Positions 24,877-33,922 of a DNA stretch of 35,093 nt are shown piece by piece. The position numbers and the translations under genes are program-made. The notes under the pieces are model-generated. The model was not told the DNA's origin. It did not search any database and worked only from the letters and a program-made list of their open reading frames with translations. Source of the DNA: Mesorhizobium plurifarium (GTDB lineage Bacteria > Pseudomonadota > Alphaproteobacteria > Rhizobiales > Rhizobiaceae); assembly GCA_000824785.1 (NCBI GenBank), contig CCNB01000045.1:19860-54952 (forward strand), given 5' to 3'. Within the stretch, counting starts at the first letter, position 1. Each line of letters begins with the position of its first letter.

Positions 24877-25021
24877 TCCCCTCATCCGGCCCTTCGGGCC
24901 ACCTTCTCCCCGAGGGGAGAAAAGGTAGCGCCGGCGCTGATCGTCTCCTCTCCCCTTGGGGAGAGGTCGGATTGCCCGAATTGCTCTTGCAATTCGACTT
25001 GGCAATCCGGGTGAGGGGGAA
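24877..25021. repeat. Rhizobial palindromic intergenic mosaic element (RIME-like), complete copy
   Basis: The ends are inverted repeats: TTCCCCTCATCCGG at 24877-24890 and CCGGGTGAGGGGGAA at 25007-25021. Inside are several palindromes: GGCCCTTCGGGCC, TTCTCCCC-GA-GGGGAGAA, CTCTCCCC-TT-GGGGAGAG, and TTGCC...AATTGC-N4-GCAATT...GGCAA. This modular palindrome arrangement is typical of RIME-like repeats of Rhizobiales. The element is non-coding. Confidence 0.8.
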
Positions 25022-25030
25022 GCTGCGGGC

Positions 25031-25145
25031 AAAGAAAAAGCCCGCTGCCGGGAGGAGGAGGCAGCGGGCTTCGATTTCGAATACGGCACGGGAGGAGGTG
25101 TACCGTATTCACCGTCGGTGTCTGGGAGGAGGAAGACATCCGACA
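25031..25145 (-). ncRNA. Alpha-r14/cuckoo-type small RNA with three anti-Shine-Dalgarno hairpins
   Basis: Transcribed leftwards, this roughly 115-nt RNA would fold into three consecutive hairpins. Hairpin 1 (25144-25114) pairs GTCGG-A-TGTCT with AGACA-CCGAC. Hairpin 2 (25110-25079) pairs GAATACGG with CCGTATTC, with an inner CAC/GTG. Hairpin 3 (25071-25038) has a perfect 12-bp stem AAGCCCGCTGCC/GGCAGCGGGCTT followed by TTTCTTT and serves as terminator. Hairpins 1 and 3 show the loop TCCTCCTCCC; hairpin 2 shows CTCCTCCC. All are complementary to ribosome-binding sites. This matches the alpha-r14 (NfeR1/Smr14C) or cuckoo RNA family of rhizobia, trans-acting regulators that block translation. 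Exact ends are predicted. Confidence 0.85.
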
Positions 25146-25151
25146 GATCAA

Positions 25152-25180
25152 TAAATACGAGCTGCCCAACGATTCGGCAA
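25152..25180 (-). promoter_or_regulatory. Predicted promoter of the small RNA
   Basis: On the minus strand TTGCCG (25180-25175), a 17-bp spacer and TATTTA (25157-25152) give a good sigma70-like pair. The predicted start, about 7 bases downstream near 25145, falls at the base of the first hairpin. An upstream dyad (GGCAATTGCC, 25184-25175) overlaps the -35 and could bind a regulator. Confidence 0.6.
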
Positions 25181-25257
25181 TTGCCAAGCGTGCATAGCTG
25201 CTGTGCAGAATTGCAGGATCAATCGTCAGACAAATCCACGAAACAGTCGCTGGCCTG

Positions 25258-26280
25258 CTACTGCACCGGCACGTTTTCCTTGAAGATCAGCCGCGGCTCG
25301 ATGAATTTCTTGGTCAGGTAGGGCGCCGAGGAGGCGATGGAGCCGAGCAGGCGGATGACCGACTGCTCGGCGATCAATCGCGCATTCTGGTCGATGACGA
25401 CGTCGGCGAGATCGTCGACGAGATAGCGGCGCGTTTCCTTGGTCAGGTCGTGGCAGATGAAGACCGGCTTCCTGCGCGGCTTGGCTTCCAGCAATGCCTT
25501 GGCGACGCCCGAGCGCCCCGCGCCGACGCAATAGATGCCGAGCAGCTCGGGTTCGTCGTGCAGCGCCTTGATGGTGGCGCGGTAGCTGGCGTCCGGCTCG
25601 TCGTTGATCTCGACGGCGCTGGACACGGTGAGGTTGGGGAACTCCTCGCTCAGCACCGAGCGAAAACCCATCTCGCGCTCCTCGTGGCCGCGATAGGAGC
25701 GCGAGCCGACCACCATCGCCAGATGCCCCGTGCGGCCGCCGAGGAAGCGGCCCATCAGCAGCGCCGCCGTGCGGCCGGCCACCCGGTTGTCGATGCCGAC
25801 ATAGGCCGAGCGTGGCGCGGCCGGCACGTCGGAAATCAGCGTGACCAGCCTTATCCCGGCATCGACCAGCTCGCGCAGGATGTTGCGCGTGCGCGGATGG
25901 TCGACGGCGATCACGCCGACGCCGTTGGCCTTGAGTGAGAGGTTCTCCACAGCGCTCTGGAGCGCGCCCGGCGAAATGCCGGCAAGGTTGTGGATGCGGC
26001 ATGAAGCGACCAGCGGCAGGCGCGCCGCATAATCGTCGATGTGGTGGGCAAGGTCGGCCATGAAGGCGTTGGACCCGATCGGCAGGAAGAATTCGAGATG
26101 CGCCGGCTTCGAGGGCAGCACGACCTGGTCGAGCGTCGGCAGATAGCCGAGCTGCTTGGCCGCCTCCATCACGCGCTGACGGTTGGCCGCGCTTGCGCCC
26201 GGCCGGTTGTTGAGCACCCGGTCGACGGTCGCTGTCGACAGGCCGCAGCTTTTGGCGATATCGGCTACGGTGGCTTTCAT
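25258..26280 (-). CDS. LacI-family transcriptional regulator
   Basis: The protein is about 340 residues. The LacI helix-turn-helix is at 1-50 (KATVADIAKSCGLSTATVDRVLNNRPGAS, then RVMEAAKQLGYLPT), followed by a periplasmic-binding-protein-like sensor domain at about 60-330 (ITPs such as GVIAVDHPRTRNILRELVDAGIRLVTLISDVP, then YVGIDNRVAGRTAALLMGRFLGG). It follows the CUT2 transporter genes on the same strand with an 87-bp gap and so appears to be the last gene of the operon it likely controls. An in-frame ATG at 26292 is an equally possible start; neither has a strong ribosome site. Confidence 0.9.
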   Translation of the reverse strand: MKATVADIAKSCGLSTATVDRVLNNRPGASAANRQRVMEAAKQLGYLPTLDQVVLPSKPAHLEFFLPIGSNAFMADLAHHIDDYAARLPLVASCRIHNLAGISPGALQSAVENLSLKANGVGVIAVDHPRTRNILRELVDAGIRLVTLISDVPAAPRSAYVGIDNRVAGRTAALLMGRFLGGRTGHLAMVVGSRSYRGHEEREMGFRSVLSEEFPNLTVSSAVEINDEPDASYRATIKALHDEPELLGIYCVGAGRSGVAKALLEAKPRRKPVFICHDLTKETRRYLVDDLADVVIDQNARLIAEQSVIRLLGSIASSAPYLTKKFIEPRLIFKENVPVQ

Positions 26281-26367
26281 GGGTCCAGTCATAGGGGCTG
26301 ATGCGATCCTGTGCCAGCTCAAGGCGTGAACGGCGCTTGGCCGCTGATGCGATTTGCTGGTCAGCAA

Positions 26368-27162
<795 letters not shown>

Positions 27163-27166
27163 CGTC

Positions 27167-28153
27167 TTAAGTCCCCGCCTGGTGCCGGCGCTCGAGCCAT
27201 GAATGCAGCGCCATCATGCCGAGGATGATCGCGCCGATGAAAATGTTGTAGGCCAGCCCCGGCACGCCGATCAGCACGATGCCGTTGCGCATGACGCGCA
27301 GGATCAGGATGCCGAGCACCGTGCCGATGATGGTGCCGCGCCCGCCGGTCAGCGCCGTGCCGCCGATCACCACCATGGCGATGACCTCGAGCTCGTAGCC
27401 GGTGCCGCTGTTGGGGTTGGCCGCGGACGTGCGCAGCGACGAAATCACGCCGGCAAGCGAAGCCATCACCGCCGACAGGATGAACAGGCCGACCTTGACG
27501 CGGTTGACGTTGACGCCGCGTGCGCGGGCGGCATTGGGATTACCACCGGCGGCCTGGATCCAGTTGCCGGTGCGGCTCTGTGTCAGCACGTAGCCCAGCG
27601 CGATCGCGGCGCCGATGAACCAGAACAGCGAGGCGTAGATGCGAAACGGGCCGACATAGAAGTCGCCGACCAGGATGTTGGCCAGCCAGCTGCCTTCCGC
27701 GCTCCAGGTCCGCTGCGGGAAGCCGTCGGTGATGAACAGCGCCGTGCCGCGCACGACCAAAAGCATGCCGAGCGTCACCAGGAAGGACGGGATCTTGAGC
27801 TGGGTGACGAACCAGCCATTCACCAGCCCGATCAGCGCGGCAACGATCAGCGCGATCAGCAGGCCCATCTCCAGCGAGGTGACGCCGCTGTTGTAGAGCG
27901 TCCACATCAACACCGGCGAGAAGCCGAACAGCGAGCCGACGGAAAGATCGAATTCGCCCGATGTCATCAGGAGCGTCATCGCCAGCGCGATCAGGCCGAG
28001 CTCGACGGTGAAGGCCAGGATGTTGGAGATGTTCTGCGGCGACAGGAAATCGGGATTGATGCCCCAGAAGACGACGAGCTCGACGATGAGCAAAACCAGC
28101 GGACCGAATTCCGGCCGTGCGATCAGGCGTTGGATGTAAGAACGGTTTTCCAT
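27167..28153 (-). CDS. CUT2-type sugar ABC transporter permease (RbsC/FrcC-like)
   Basis: The 328-residue inner-membrane protein belongs to the BPD_transp_2 family. It has eight to ten hydrophobic segments, beginning at PLVLLIVELVVFWGIN, with the family-typical LALAMTLLMTSGEFDLSVGSLFGF near 55-78 and AMVVIGGTALTGGRGTIIGTVLG near 255-277, the segment contacting the ATPase. It forms the channel for the sugar bound by the protein encoded upstream. Confidence 0.94.
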   Translation of the reverse strand: MENRSYIQRLIARPEFGPLVLLIVELVVFWGINPDFLSPQNISNILAFTVELGLIALAMTLLMTSGEFDLSVGSLFGFSPVLMWTLYNSGVTSLEMGLLIALIVAALIGLVNGWFVTQLKIPSFLVTLGMLLVVRGTALFITDGFPQRTWSAEGSWLANILVGDFYVGPFRIYASLFWFIGAAIALGYVLTQSRTGNWIQAAGGNPNAARARGVNVNRVKVGLFILSAVMASLAGVISSLRTSAANPNSGTGYELEVIAMVVIGGTALTGGRGTIIGTVLGILILRVMRNGIVLIGVPGLAYNIFIGAIILGMMALHSWLERRHQAGT

Positions 28154-28213
28154 TGAACCCGCGACGTTACGGCCGGCCGGCCTGTGAAGGCGGGCGCGGC
28201 GGGACAGGAAAAG

Positions 28214-28241
28214 GCGGTCGCGGCGTTGCCGTCGCGACCGC
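28214..28241 (-). terminator. Attenuating hairpin between binding protein and permease genes
   Basis: GCGGTCGCGGCG (28214-28225) and CGTCGCGACCGC (28230-28241) form a 12-bp stem with one wobble pair and the loop TTGC. On the minus strand it is followed by CTTTTCC. In the 100-bp gap after a binding-protein gene, such a stem usually stabilises the binding-protein message and reduces downstream transcription. Confidence 0.65.
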
Positions 28242-28253
28242 TCGGATCAGGGA

Positions 28254-29186
28254 TTACTTGCCGGACAGGATCTTGTCGTAGACGCCGGCGGTGTCCTTCT
28301 CATAGAGCGCGCCGGTGATGACGTTGAAGCCCGGGGGGATACCGCTGGCCGCCATGTTGGCGAGCGAAAGCGCCACGTAGCTGGTCGCCTGCGGGTCCTG
28401 CCACTGCGCGGCATTGACATAGCCGTTCAGCACTTCCTGCGTGGTGTCGAGCGAGTTGCCCCAGCCGACGACCGGGATCTCGCCGGGCTTGACGCCGACT
28501 TGGTCGAACACGCGCTTGATCGAGCCGGTGACGAGGTCGCCGAGGCCTATGATGGCTTTCACCTTGCCTTTGTGCGCGGTGAGATAGTCGACCATGCGGT
28601 TGATCACTTCGGCCTGGTCTAGCGTCGCCTCGGTCACCTCATAGGTGATGCCGGCCGGCTCGAACACGCTCTTGATGCCTTCCTCTTCCTGCACGCCATA
28701 GGTTGCGCCGGGGATCTCGACCGGCATCCAGACGAAGTCGCCCTTCTTCACCAGGCCCTTGTCGACCAGGTATTGCGCCCAGTGCTTGCCGAAGGTGACG
28801 TTGTCGCCGCCGACATAGGCGTTGAAGTTGGCCTTCGGATCGGGCGTGTTGAAGTTGATGATCGGGATGTTGGCCGCGCGCGCTTCCTTGGCGAGCTCGA
28901 TCAGGCTGCCCGGATCGGGGCTGGTGGTGACGATGCCGTCGGCCTTGGCCGAGATGGCGGCGCGGATCGCCTCCTGCTGCGAGGCAACGTCGCCATTGTG
29001 GAAGGACGTGTTGACCTTGTTGCCGGTGTCGCCGGCCCATTGCTTGGCGCCGGCCAGGAAATAGGTCCAGACCGGATCGGCCGGGCCGCCATGCGAAATC
29101 CAGTAGAACGTCTTGGCCTCGGCCATCGCCGGAACGGCGAGCATGGCGATCAAGCCAAGCACGAGCAGTCTTAGCCGCGAAAGCAT
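28254..29186 (-). CDS. CUT2-type sugar ABC transporter substrate-binding protein
   Basis: The 310-residue protein has a Sec signal peptide (LSRLRLLVLGLIAMLAVPAMAEA) and a Peripla_BP_4 fold (FYWISHGGPADPVWTYFLAGAKQW, ADGIVTTSPDPGSLIELAKEA, PIINFNTPDP, GNSLDTTQEVLNGYVNAAQWQDP). Family 2 sugar-binding proteins such as RbsB bind ribose, xylose, fructose and similar sugars; the exact sugar is not readable. The ATG at 29186 follows GGGAGGAAATCG. An ATG 15 bases upstream, at 29201, also has a GGAGGAG site and gives a slightly longer signal peptide. Confidence 0.92.
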   Translation of the reverse strand: MLSRLRLLVLGLIAMLAVPAMAEAKTFYWISHGGPADPVWTYFLAGAKQWAGDTGNKVNTSFHNGDVASQQEAIRAAISAKADGIVTTSPDPGSLIELAKEARAANIPIINFNTPDPKANFNAYVGGDNVTFGKHWAQYLVDKGLVKKGDFVWMPVEIPGATYGVQEEEGIKSVFEPAGITYEVTEATLDQAEVINRMVDYLTAHKGKVKAIIGLGDLVTGSIKRVFDQVGVKPGEIPVVGWGNSLDTTQEVLNGYVNAAQWQDPQATSYVALSLANMAASGIPPGFNVITGALYEKDTAGVYDKILSGK

Positions 29187-29458
29187 TCGATTTCCTCCCA
29201 TGTTGAAACTCTCCTCCTGGATCGGCGCGACGCGGCCTTGGACCGCATCTCCTGCCGGCGCCGACCGGAACATCTAGAGCATTCTCTTTTTCCGGCGCTG
29301 GCAAGCCTCCATCGCCAATGGATGTTGGGTGAGGCGCGCACGCCATCAGCAATCCCATCAGATTGCATCAGATCAGGTGCTATTTTCTGGGGCAAGCAGG
29401 TGCCATTAGCCCATCGGCTCGCCGTGGTGGCCTGCGGCGATGTCGCCTCGGTCGAGCG
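29187..29458. promoter_or_regulatory. Upstream region of the CUT2 sugar operon
   Basis: This 272-bp region holds the likely promoter of the transport operon. Three CATCAG-containing heptamers lie at 29343-29349, 29355-29361 and 29365-29371, spaced 12 and 10 bp. No perfect LacI-type central-CG palindrome was found. TTGCCA with a 17-bp spacer and TGCTCT near 29312-29284 is a weak minus-strand promoter candidate. Confidence 0.35.
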
Positions 29459-30616
29459 CTAGAGAAGACCCGCCTTGGCCAGGTCGCGCATCAGGTGGCT
29501 GGCGCCGTAGGTCCAGTGCGGGCAGTCAGGCGAGAGGCGCACGCGGTTGGTGAGCGCGCCGAGCTTTTCGGACGATATGGTGACGATGTCGCCGACCTTG
29601 TGCGTAAAACCCTTACCCTTTTCGCCGCGATCCTTCGAGGGCACGAACATGGTGCCGAGATAGAGCGCCAGCCCGTCCGGATACTGATGGTGCGGCCCCA
29701 TCGCCGCCTTGACCAGCTCCTCCGGCGAGCGGCTGATTTCCGCCATCGAGCTCGCGCCCTCCAGCGAGAAGCCGTCCTCACCCTCGACGCTGAGCCGCAC
29801 CGTGGCGCGCTTGACGTCGGCGATCGAGAACGTCTCGTCGAACAGGCGGATGAAAGGCCCGAGGGAGGCGGAAGCGTTGTTGTCCTTGGCCTTGCCCAGC
29901 AGCAGCGCCGAGCGGCCCTCGACATCGCGCAGATTGACGTCGTTGCCGAGCGTGGCGCCGACGATGCGGCCCGAACTGTCGGCGATCATGGCGATCTCCG
30001 GCTCCGGATTGTTCCAGGTGGAGACGGGATGCAGTCCGACATCGGCGCCGAAGCCGACCGAGGCCATAGGCTGGCATTTGGTGAAGATCTCGGCGTCCGG
30101 GCCGATGCCCACTTCCAGATATTGCGACCAGGCGCCACGCGAAATCAGCTTGGCCTTGATTTCCATCGCCTCCGGCGAGCCGGGCTTCAGCTTCGACAAA
30201 TCATGGCCGATCAGCCCGGCGATGTCTGCGCGGATGGCGTCCGCCTTCTCCGCCGAGCCGCGCGCCTGCTCCTCGATGACGCGCTCGAGCAGGCTGACGA
30301 CGAAGGTTACGCCCGAAGCCTTCACCGCCTGCAGGTCGACGGGCGAAAGCAGGATCGGCTTCCGGGCGTCGCGTTTGGTCTCGAAGCTGTTCGCCGCGAT
30401 GTCGGCGAGCGCGCCGACCGCCTTGCCCTTGGCCGAACGCACATGGCCGGCCGGATCCTTCAGCTCGCAAAGGTCGCGCACCGTGGGCGCCGCGCTGGAG
30501 GTGATGTCGATTACGTCGCCGTCCCGCACCGTCACCACCAGCGGATGGGAAGCGGCGCTTGTCTTGGCGCGCCCGACGAAAGTTCCATCGGTAGGCAGGC
30601 GGGTCGGATCGGTCAT
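29459..30616 (-). CDS. Fumarylacetoacetate hydrolase-family protein (possible 2-keto-3-deoxy sugar acid dehydratase)
   Basis: The 385-residue protein has an N-terminal region (1-90) and a C-terminal FAH domain at about 100-360 with metal-site carboxylates in NNPEPEIAMI and the later GNDVNLRDVEGRSALLLGKAKDNN. Its length and layout resemble the dehydratases of oxidative pentose pathways (XylX and 2-keto-3-deoxy-L-arabinonate dehydratase type) rather than short FahA-like hydrolases. Placement immediately upstream of a CUT2 sugar transporter supports a sugar-acid role, though the sugar dehydrogenase and lactonase are not in the window. The ATG at 30616 follows AGAGGA. Confidence 0.8.
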   Translation of the reverse strand: MTDPTRLPTDGTFVGRAKTSAASHPLVVTVRDGDVIDITSSAAPTVRDLCELKDPAGHVRSAKGKAVGALADIAANSFETKRDARKPILLSPVDLQAVKASGVTFVVSLLERVIEEQARGSAEKADAIRADIAGLIGHDLSKLKPGSPEAMEIKAKLISRGAWSQYLEVGIGPDAEIFTKCQPMASVGFGADVGLHPVSTWNNPEPEIAMIADSSGRIVGATLGNDVNLRDVEGRSALLLGKAKDNNASASLGPFIRLFDETFSIADVKRATVRLSVEGEDGFSLEGASSMAEISRSPEELVKAAMGPHHQYPDGLALYLGTMFVPSKDRGEKGKGFTHKVGDIVTISSEKLGALTNRVRLSPDCPHWTYGASHLMRDLAKAGLL

Positions 30617-30809
30617 GGCATCATTCCTCTCGATTTTCGCGCGGCACTTTTCCCTGATTTCGCGGAAACGTCTATCCCGCCAGCCGCAACATTTATAACC
30701 ATGCATGTGCTGTCACACCGCCACGGCCGAACTGGCCCATCGAAGTGCTCTTTCAAATTTGTGAAATCGACCATAGGATTTTCATGAAGCTCCAGCGCCG
30801 AGGTGATCT
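30617..30809. promoter_or_regulatory. Divergent control region between FAH-family and flavoenzyme genes
   Basis: This 193-bp region contains the inverted repeat TTTCA-N6-TGAAA (30751-30766). It also holds an AT-rich TTTATAACC patch (30692-30700) that could provide a -10 box in either direction. No full promoter with a good -35 was seen. Confidence 0.35.
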
Positions 30810-32093
30810 TTGCCCGCAGCCTTCTCCGATCCGGTCTGGCGGAAACCCCAAACGGCGCCGGCGTTCCGCTCCGAGCTGTCATCCGGTGGCACGTTGGACG
30901 CGATCATTGTCGGCGGCGGCATCATGGGCCTGTCGACAGCGCTGCATGCGGCGCGCGCGGGCCTTTCCGTCCAGGTGCTTGACGCTGGCGCGATCGGGCA
31001 GGGCGCTTCGGGCCTCAATGGCGGCCAGGTTATTCCCGGCCTCAAATATGATCCCGAATGGCTGCTCGAGCACCTCGGCAAGGAGCGCGGCGAAGCCCTG
31101 GTCGACTTCGCCGCCGCGACAGCTGACACCGTGTTCGATGTGATCCGCGACGAGAAGCTGGCCGTGCCGTTCACGCGCAATGGCTGGATCCAGGCCGCGC
31201 ACACCGAAACCGCCCTGAAGGCAGCCGCCAGCCGCGACGGCCAATGGCGCTCGCGTGGCGCCGATGTCGAACTGCTCGACAAGGCGGGGATCGCGGCGAT
31301 GACCGGCGCCAAAGGCTATCTCGGCGGCTGGCTCGACCGCCGCGCCGGCGTCATCGATCCACTTTCCTACACGATGGAATTGGCGCGCGTCGCCGCGGCC
31401 GCCGGCGCCAAGATCGCCGAGCAGCAGCGGGTGGTGAAGCTCGCCAAGGAGGCTGACGCCTGGCGGGTTTCGACGCAAGGCGGCGCCGAGTTGCGCGCCA
31501 AATCGGTCGTGCTCGCCACCAACGCCTATACGGACGGGCTGTTGCCCGGGCTTGCCCAGACGATCGTGCCGCTGCATTCCTTCCAGATCGCCACCGTGCC
31601 GCTGCCGGCGGACCTTGCCGCAGACATCCTGCCGGGCGGCCAGGCGATTTCAGATTCCCGCCGCATCCTGGTCTATTACCGCCGGAGTCCCGATGGCCGG
31701 ATGGTGCTGGGCGGGCGTGGCCGCATGGCGCTGCCTTCGAGCGCCGCCGACTGGGCGCATTGCGAACGCGCGCTCACGCGTCTCTACCCGGCGCTTGCCG
31801 GCATCGCCATCGAAAAACGCTGGTTCGGCCGCGTGGCGCTGACGCCGGATCACCTGCCGCATCTGCATGAGCCGGAAAAGGGCCTGCTCGCCGTCGTCGG
31901 CTGCCAGGGCAGGGGTGTTGGCCTGATGAGCGCGCTGGGCAAGCGGACGGCGAACTACCTTGCCAGCGGCGACGCAAGGCAATTGCCGTTCCCGCTCTCG
32001 CCGATCAAGCCGATCCCCTTCCACGCCTTCCGCCAGATCGGCGTCGCTGCCGCGATCACCTGGTATCGGATGCTCGACGCATTTGAGCGTTGA
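30810..32093 (+). CDS. FAD-dependent amine/amino-acid oxidoreductase (DAO fold, PuuB-like)
   Basis: The 427-residue flavoprotein belongs to the D-amino-acid-oxidase superfamily. The FAD motif DAIIVGGGIMGLSTALHAARAG is near 30-51, GASGLNGGQVIPGLKYDPEWL follows (about 66-86), and the C-terminal GCQGRGVGLMSALGKRTA closes the FAD site. It resembles gamma-glutamylputrescine oxidase PuuB/OrdL, which oxidises amines with release of hydrogen peroxide. The polyamine-type transporter immediately downstream supports an amine substrate. The start appears to be TTG at 30810, since no ATG precedes the FAD motif in this frame; GAGGTGA lies 3 bases upstream, a rather short spacing. Confidence 0.85.
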   Translation: MPAAFSDPVWRKPQTAPAFRSELSSGGTLDAIIVGGGIMGLSTALHAARAGLSVQVLDAGAIGQGASGLNGGQVIPGLKYDPEWLLEHLGKERGEALVDFAAATADTVFDVIRDEKLAVPFTRNGWIQAAHTETALKAAASRDGQWRSRGADVELLDKAGIAAMTGAKGYLGGWLDRRAGVIDPLSYTMELARVAAAAGAKIAEQQRVVKLAKEADAWRVSTQGGAELRAKSVVLATNAYTDGLLPGLAQTIVPLHSFQIATVPLPADLAADILPGGQAISDSRRILVYYRRSPDGRMVLGGRGRMALPSSAADWAHCERALTRLYPALAGIAIEKRWFGRVALTPDHLPHLHEPEKGLLAVVGCQGRGVGLMSALGKRTANYLASGDARQLPFPLSPIKPIPFHAFRQIGVAAAITWYRMLDAFER

Positions 32094-32147
32094 CCACGCG
32101 TGCGGCGCACAAGCGATTCAGCTTGACAGTTTCATGAATATGAAAAA

Positions 32148-32177
32148 GCATTGGTGGATTTCAAAAATCCACAATGC
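32148..32177. promoter_or_regulatory. Large palindrome upstream of the polyamine-type permease gene
   Basis: A perfect 8-bp inverted repeat, GTGGATTT (32154-32161) with AAATCCAC (32165-32172) around CAA, extends through GCATT (32148-32152) and AATGC (32173-32177) with one extra G. TTGACA occurs at 32123-32128 and TTCAT-N4-ATGAA at 32131-32144. It ends 15 bp before the start codon. It could be an operator or an RNA hairpin that hides the ribosome site. Confidence 0.6.
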
Positions 32178-32192
32178 CCAACAGGCAGTCAG

Positions 32193-33080
32193 ATGTCGAC
32201 CATCGTTGCAGCACGGCCATTGCCGGAGAACCGCGTCTCGCCGGTGTTCCGCTTCGCCATGCTGCTGCCGGGCGGGCTGGTCACGTTCTTCCTGATCCTC
32301 TTCGCGCTTGGCCTCGTGGTTTTCCTCGCCTTCAGGGGCAATGACGGCTCGCTGCTCGGCGTCGGACTGACGGCGGAGAATTTCCTCACCGTCGCCACCG
32401 ATCCGCTTTACTGGACAGTGACGCTGCGCTCGCTGGTCATTGCCGGCCTGGTGACGCTCGCCACCGTCGTCACCGCCTATCCGGTCGCCTATTACCTCGC
32501 CTTCCATGCCGGCCGCCGCCGCAACCTTTTGCTCTTCCTGGTCACGCTGCCCTTCTGGACCAGCTACCTCTTACGCGTCTTCGCCTGGAAGATCGTGCTT
32601 GCCTATAATGGCGTGCTGAACTCGGCCTTCATCGAGACCGGCCTGTGGTCGCAGCCGACGCTTGCCTTCCTCAACACGCCGGCCGCGGTGGTCGTCACGC
32701 TCGCCCACGCCTACGCGCCCTTCGCCATCCTGCCGATCTATGTGGCGCTGGACACGATCCCGAAATCGCTGCTCGAAGCCGCGTCCGATCTCGGCGCGCG
32801 GCCCTTCACCAGCTTCCGCCGTGTCGTGCTGCCCAACTCGATGCCCGGCGTCTTGGCCGCCGCGCTCGTCGTCTTCGTGCCGACGGTCGGCGACTATGTC
32901 ACGCCGGCCATGGTCGGCGGCCCGGCCAGCACCATGATCGGGACGCTGATCCAGTCGCAGTTCGGCAAGGCCAATGACTGGCCGTTCGGCGCGGCACTCT
33001 CGGTCTGCGTCATGCTGGTGATCCTCTGCGTCGTGCTGGTCACGCGCGGCGCCGACCGCCGGTTCGGCAGCCGCACATGA
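32193..33080 (+). CDS. Polyamine-type ABC transporter permease (PotB-like)
   Basis: The 295-residue inner-membrane protein has about six membrane helices, beginning at LLPGGLVTFFLILFALGLVVFLAF, and an EAA-type ATPase contact loop near 192-211 (PKSLLEAASDLGARPFTSFRRVVLP). The layout matches PotB/PotH permeases of the spermidine/putrescine family. The ATG at 32193 is preferred; an in-frame TTG at 32151 would place translation across the palindrome. Its stop overlaps the next gene's start as ATGA. Confidence 0.9.
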   Translation: MSTIVAARPLPENRVSPVFRFAMLLPGGLVTFFLILFALGLVVFLAFRGNDGSLLGVGLTAENFLTVATDPLYWTVTLRSLVIAGLVTLATVVTAYPVAYYLAFHAGRRRNLLLFLVTLPFWTSYLLRVFAWKIVLAYNGVLNSAFIETGLWSQPTLAFLNTPAAVVVTLAHAYAPFAILPIYVALDTIPKSLLEAASDLGARPFTSFRRVVLPNSMPGVLAAALVVFVPTVGDYVTPAMVGGPASTMIGTLIQSQFGKANDWPFGAALSVCVMLVILCVVLVTRGADRRFGSRT

Positions 33081-33895
33081 GTGCGCGGCCCGACATCAAC
33101 GCAGGCGGCGGCTGGCTCGGCCTCTACGTGTTTGGCTATCTCGTCTTCCTCTATCTGCCGGTGCTTTTGATCCCGCTGTTTTCCTTCAACAACTCCATCC
33201 AGGCGGCGTTTCCGTTGCAGGGTTTCACGTTCGACTGGTACCGGACGCTCTACGGCAATCCGGCGCTCTCCGGCGCCTTGGCCAACAGCCTGATCATCGG
33301 CGTCGTCGCCGCCTCCGGCGCGACGCTCTGCGGCATCACCGTCTCCTACATGGATCTGTACGGCCGCTCGCCGCTCGCCGCCACGATCAGCGCCATCGCC
33401 CGGCTGCCGATCCTGATCCCTGGCGTCATCGTCGGCATTTCGCTCCTGATCCTGGTCAACCTCATCGGGCTTGGCCCATCGCGCGTTGCCATCGTGCTCG
33501 GCCACATCCTCGTCGCGCTGCCGACGACGGTGGTGGTGATGCGCAGCCGCTTCGCCGCTATCCCGAAGACGATCCGCGAGGCGGCGCTCGACCTCGGCGC
33601 GTCCGATTGGACGACGTTCCGGCGCGTCATGCTGCCGCTGAGTGCGCCCGCCGTGCTGTCGGCCTTCATGCTCTCTTTCCTGATTTCCTTCGACGAGTTC
33701 ATCGTCGTCTTCTTCCTCGCCGGCACCGAGCCCACGCTGCCGCTCTACATCTGGAGCCAGCTGCGCTTCCCGCGCTCGCTGCCGACCGTGATGGCGCTGG
33801 GAACGGTGATCCTCTGCGCCTCCTTCATCATCGCCGGCGCCGCAGAAATCCTTCGCCATCGCGGCCTCGGCGCCGCGCGCCGCAATCCAGCCTGA
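33077..33895 (+). CDS. Polyamine-type ABC transporter permease (PotC-like)
   Basis: The 272-residue inner-membrane protein starts with YVFGYLVFLYLPVLLIPLFSFNNS, as in PotC/PotI. It carries the EAA loop PKTIREAALDLGASDWTTFRRVMLP and ends with VILCASFIIAGAAEILRHRGL. It forms the transmembrane pore with the PotB-like protein; the genes overlap by 4 bases (ATGA), which fixes the start. Confidence 0.92.
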   Translation: MSARPDINAGGGWLGLYVFGYLVFLYLPVLLIPLFSFNNSIQAAFPLQGFTFDWYRTLYGNPALSGALANSLIIGVVAASGATLCGITVSYMDLYGRSPLAATISAIARLPILIPGVIVGISLLILVNLIGLGPSRVAIVLGHILVALPTTVVVMRSRFAAIPKTIREAALDLGASDWTTFRRVMLPLSAPAVLSAFMLSFLISFDEFIVVFFLAGTEPTLPLYIWSQLRFPRSLPTVMALGTVILCASFIIAGAAEILRHRGLGAARRNPA

Positions 33896-33922
33896 ACCAC
33901 AACAAAGAAGAGGAGAACGAAA

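Noticed and set aside
25038..25071. Treating the 12-bp stem only as the terminator of the LacI gene
   Set aside because: It may also stop LacI transcripts, but its loop repeats the anti-Shine-Dalgarno motif of the two preceding hairpins and a promoter lies just upstream, so an sRNA explains more.
25081..25140. Repeated GGGAGGAGG motifs as strong ribosome-binding sites for short plus-strand genes
   Set aside because: No start codon with a meaningful frame follows at the right spacing. The motifs lie in hairpin loops and make sense on the minus strand.
29343..29371. Three CATCAG-type heptamers as a LacI operator array
   Set aside because: They are direct, unevenly spaced and not palindromic, unlike LacI-family operators, so the match is too weak to claim.
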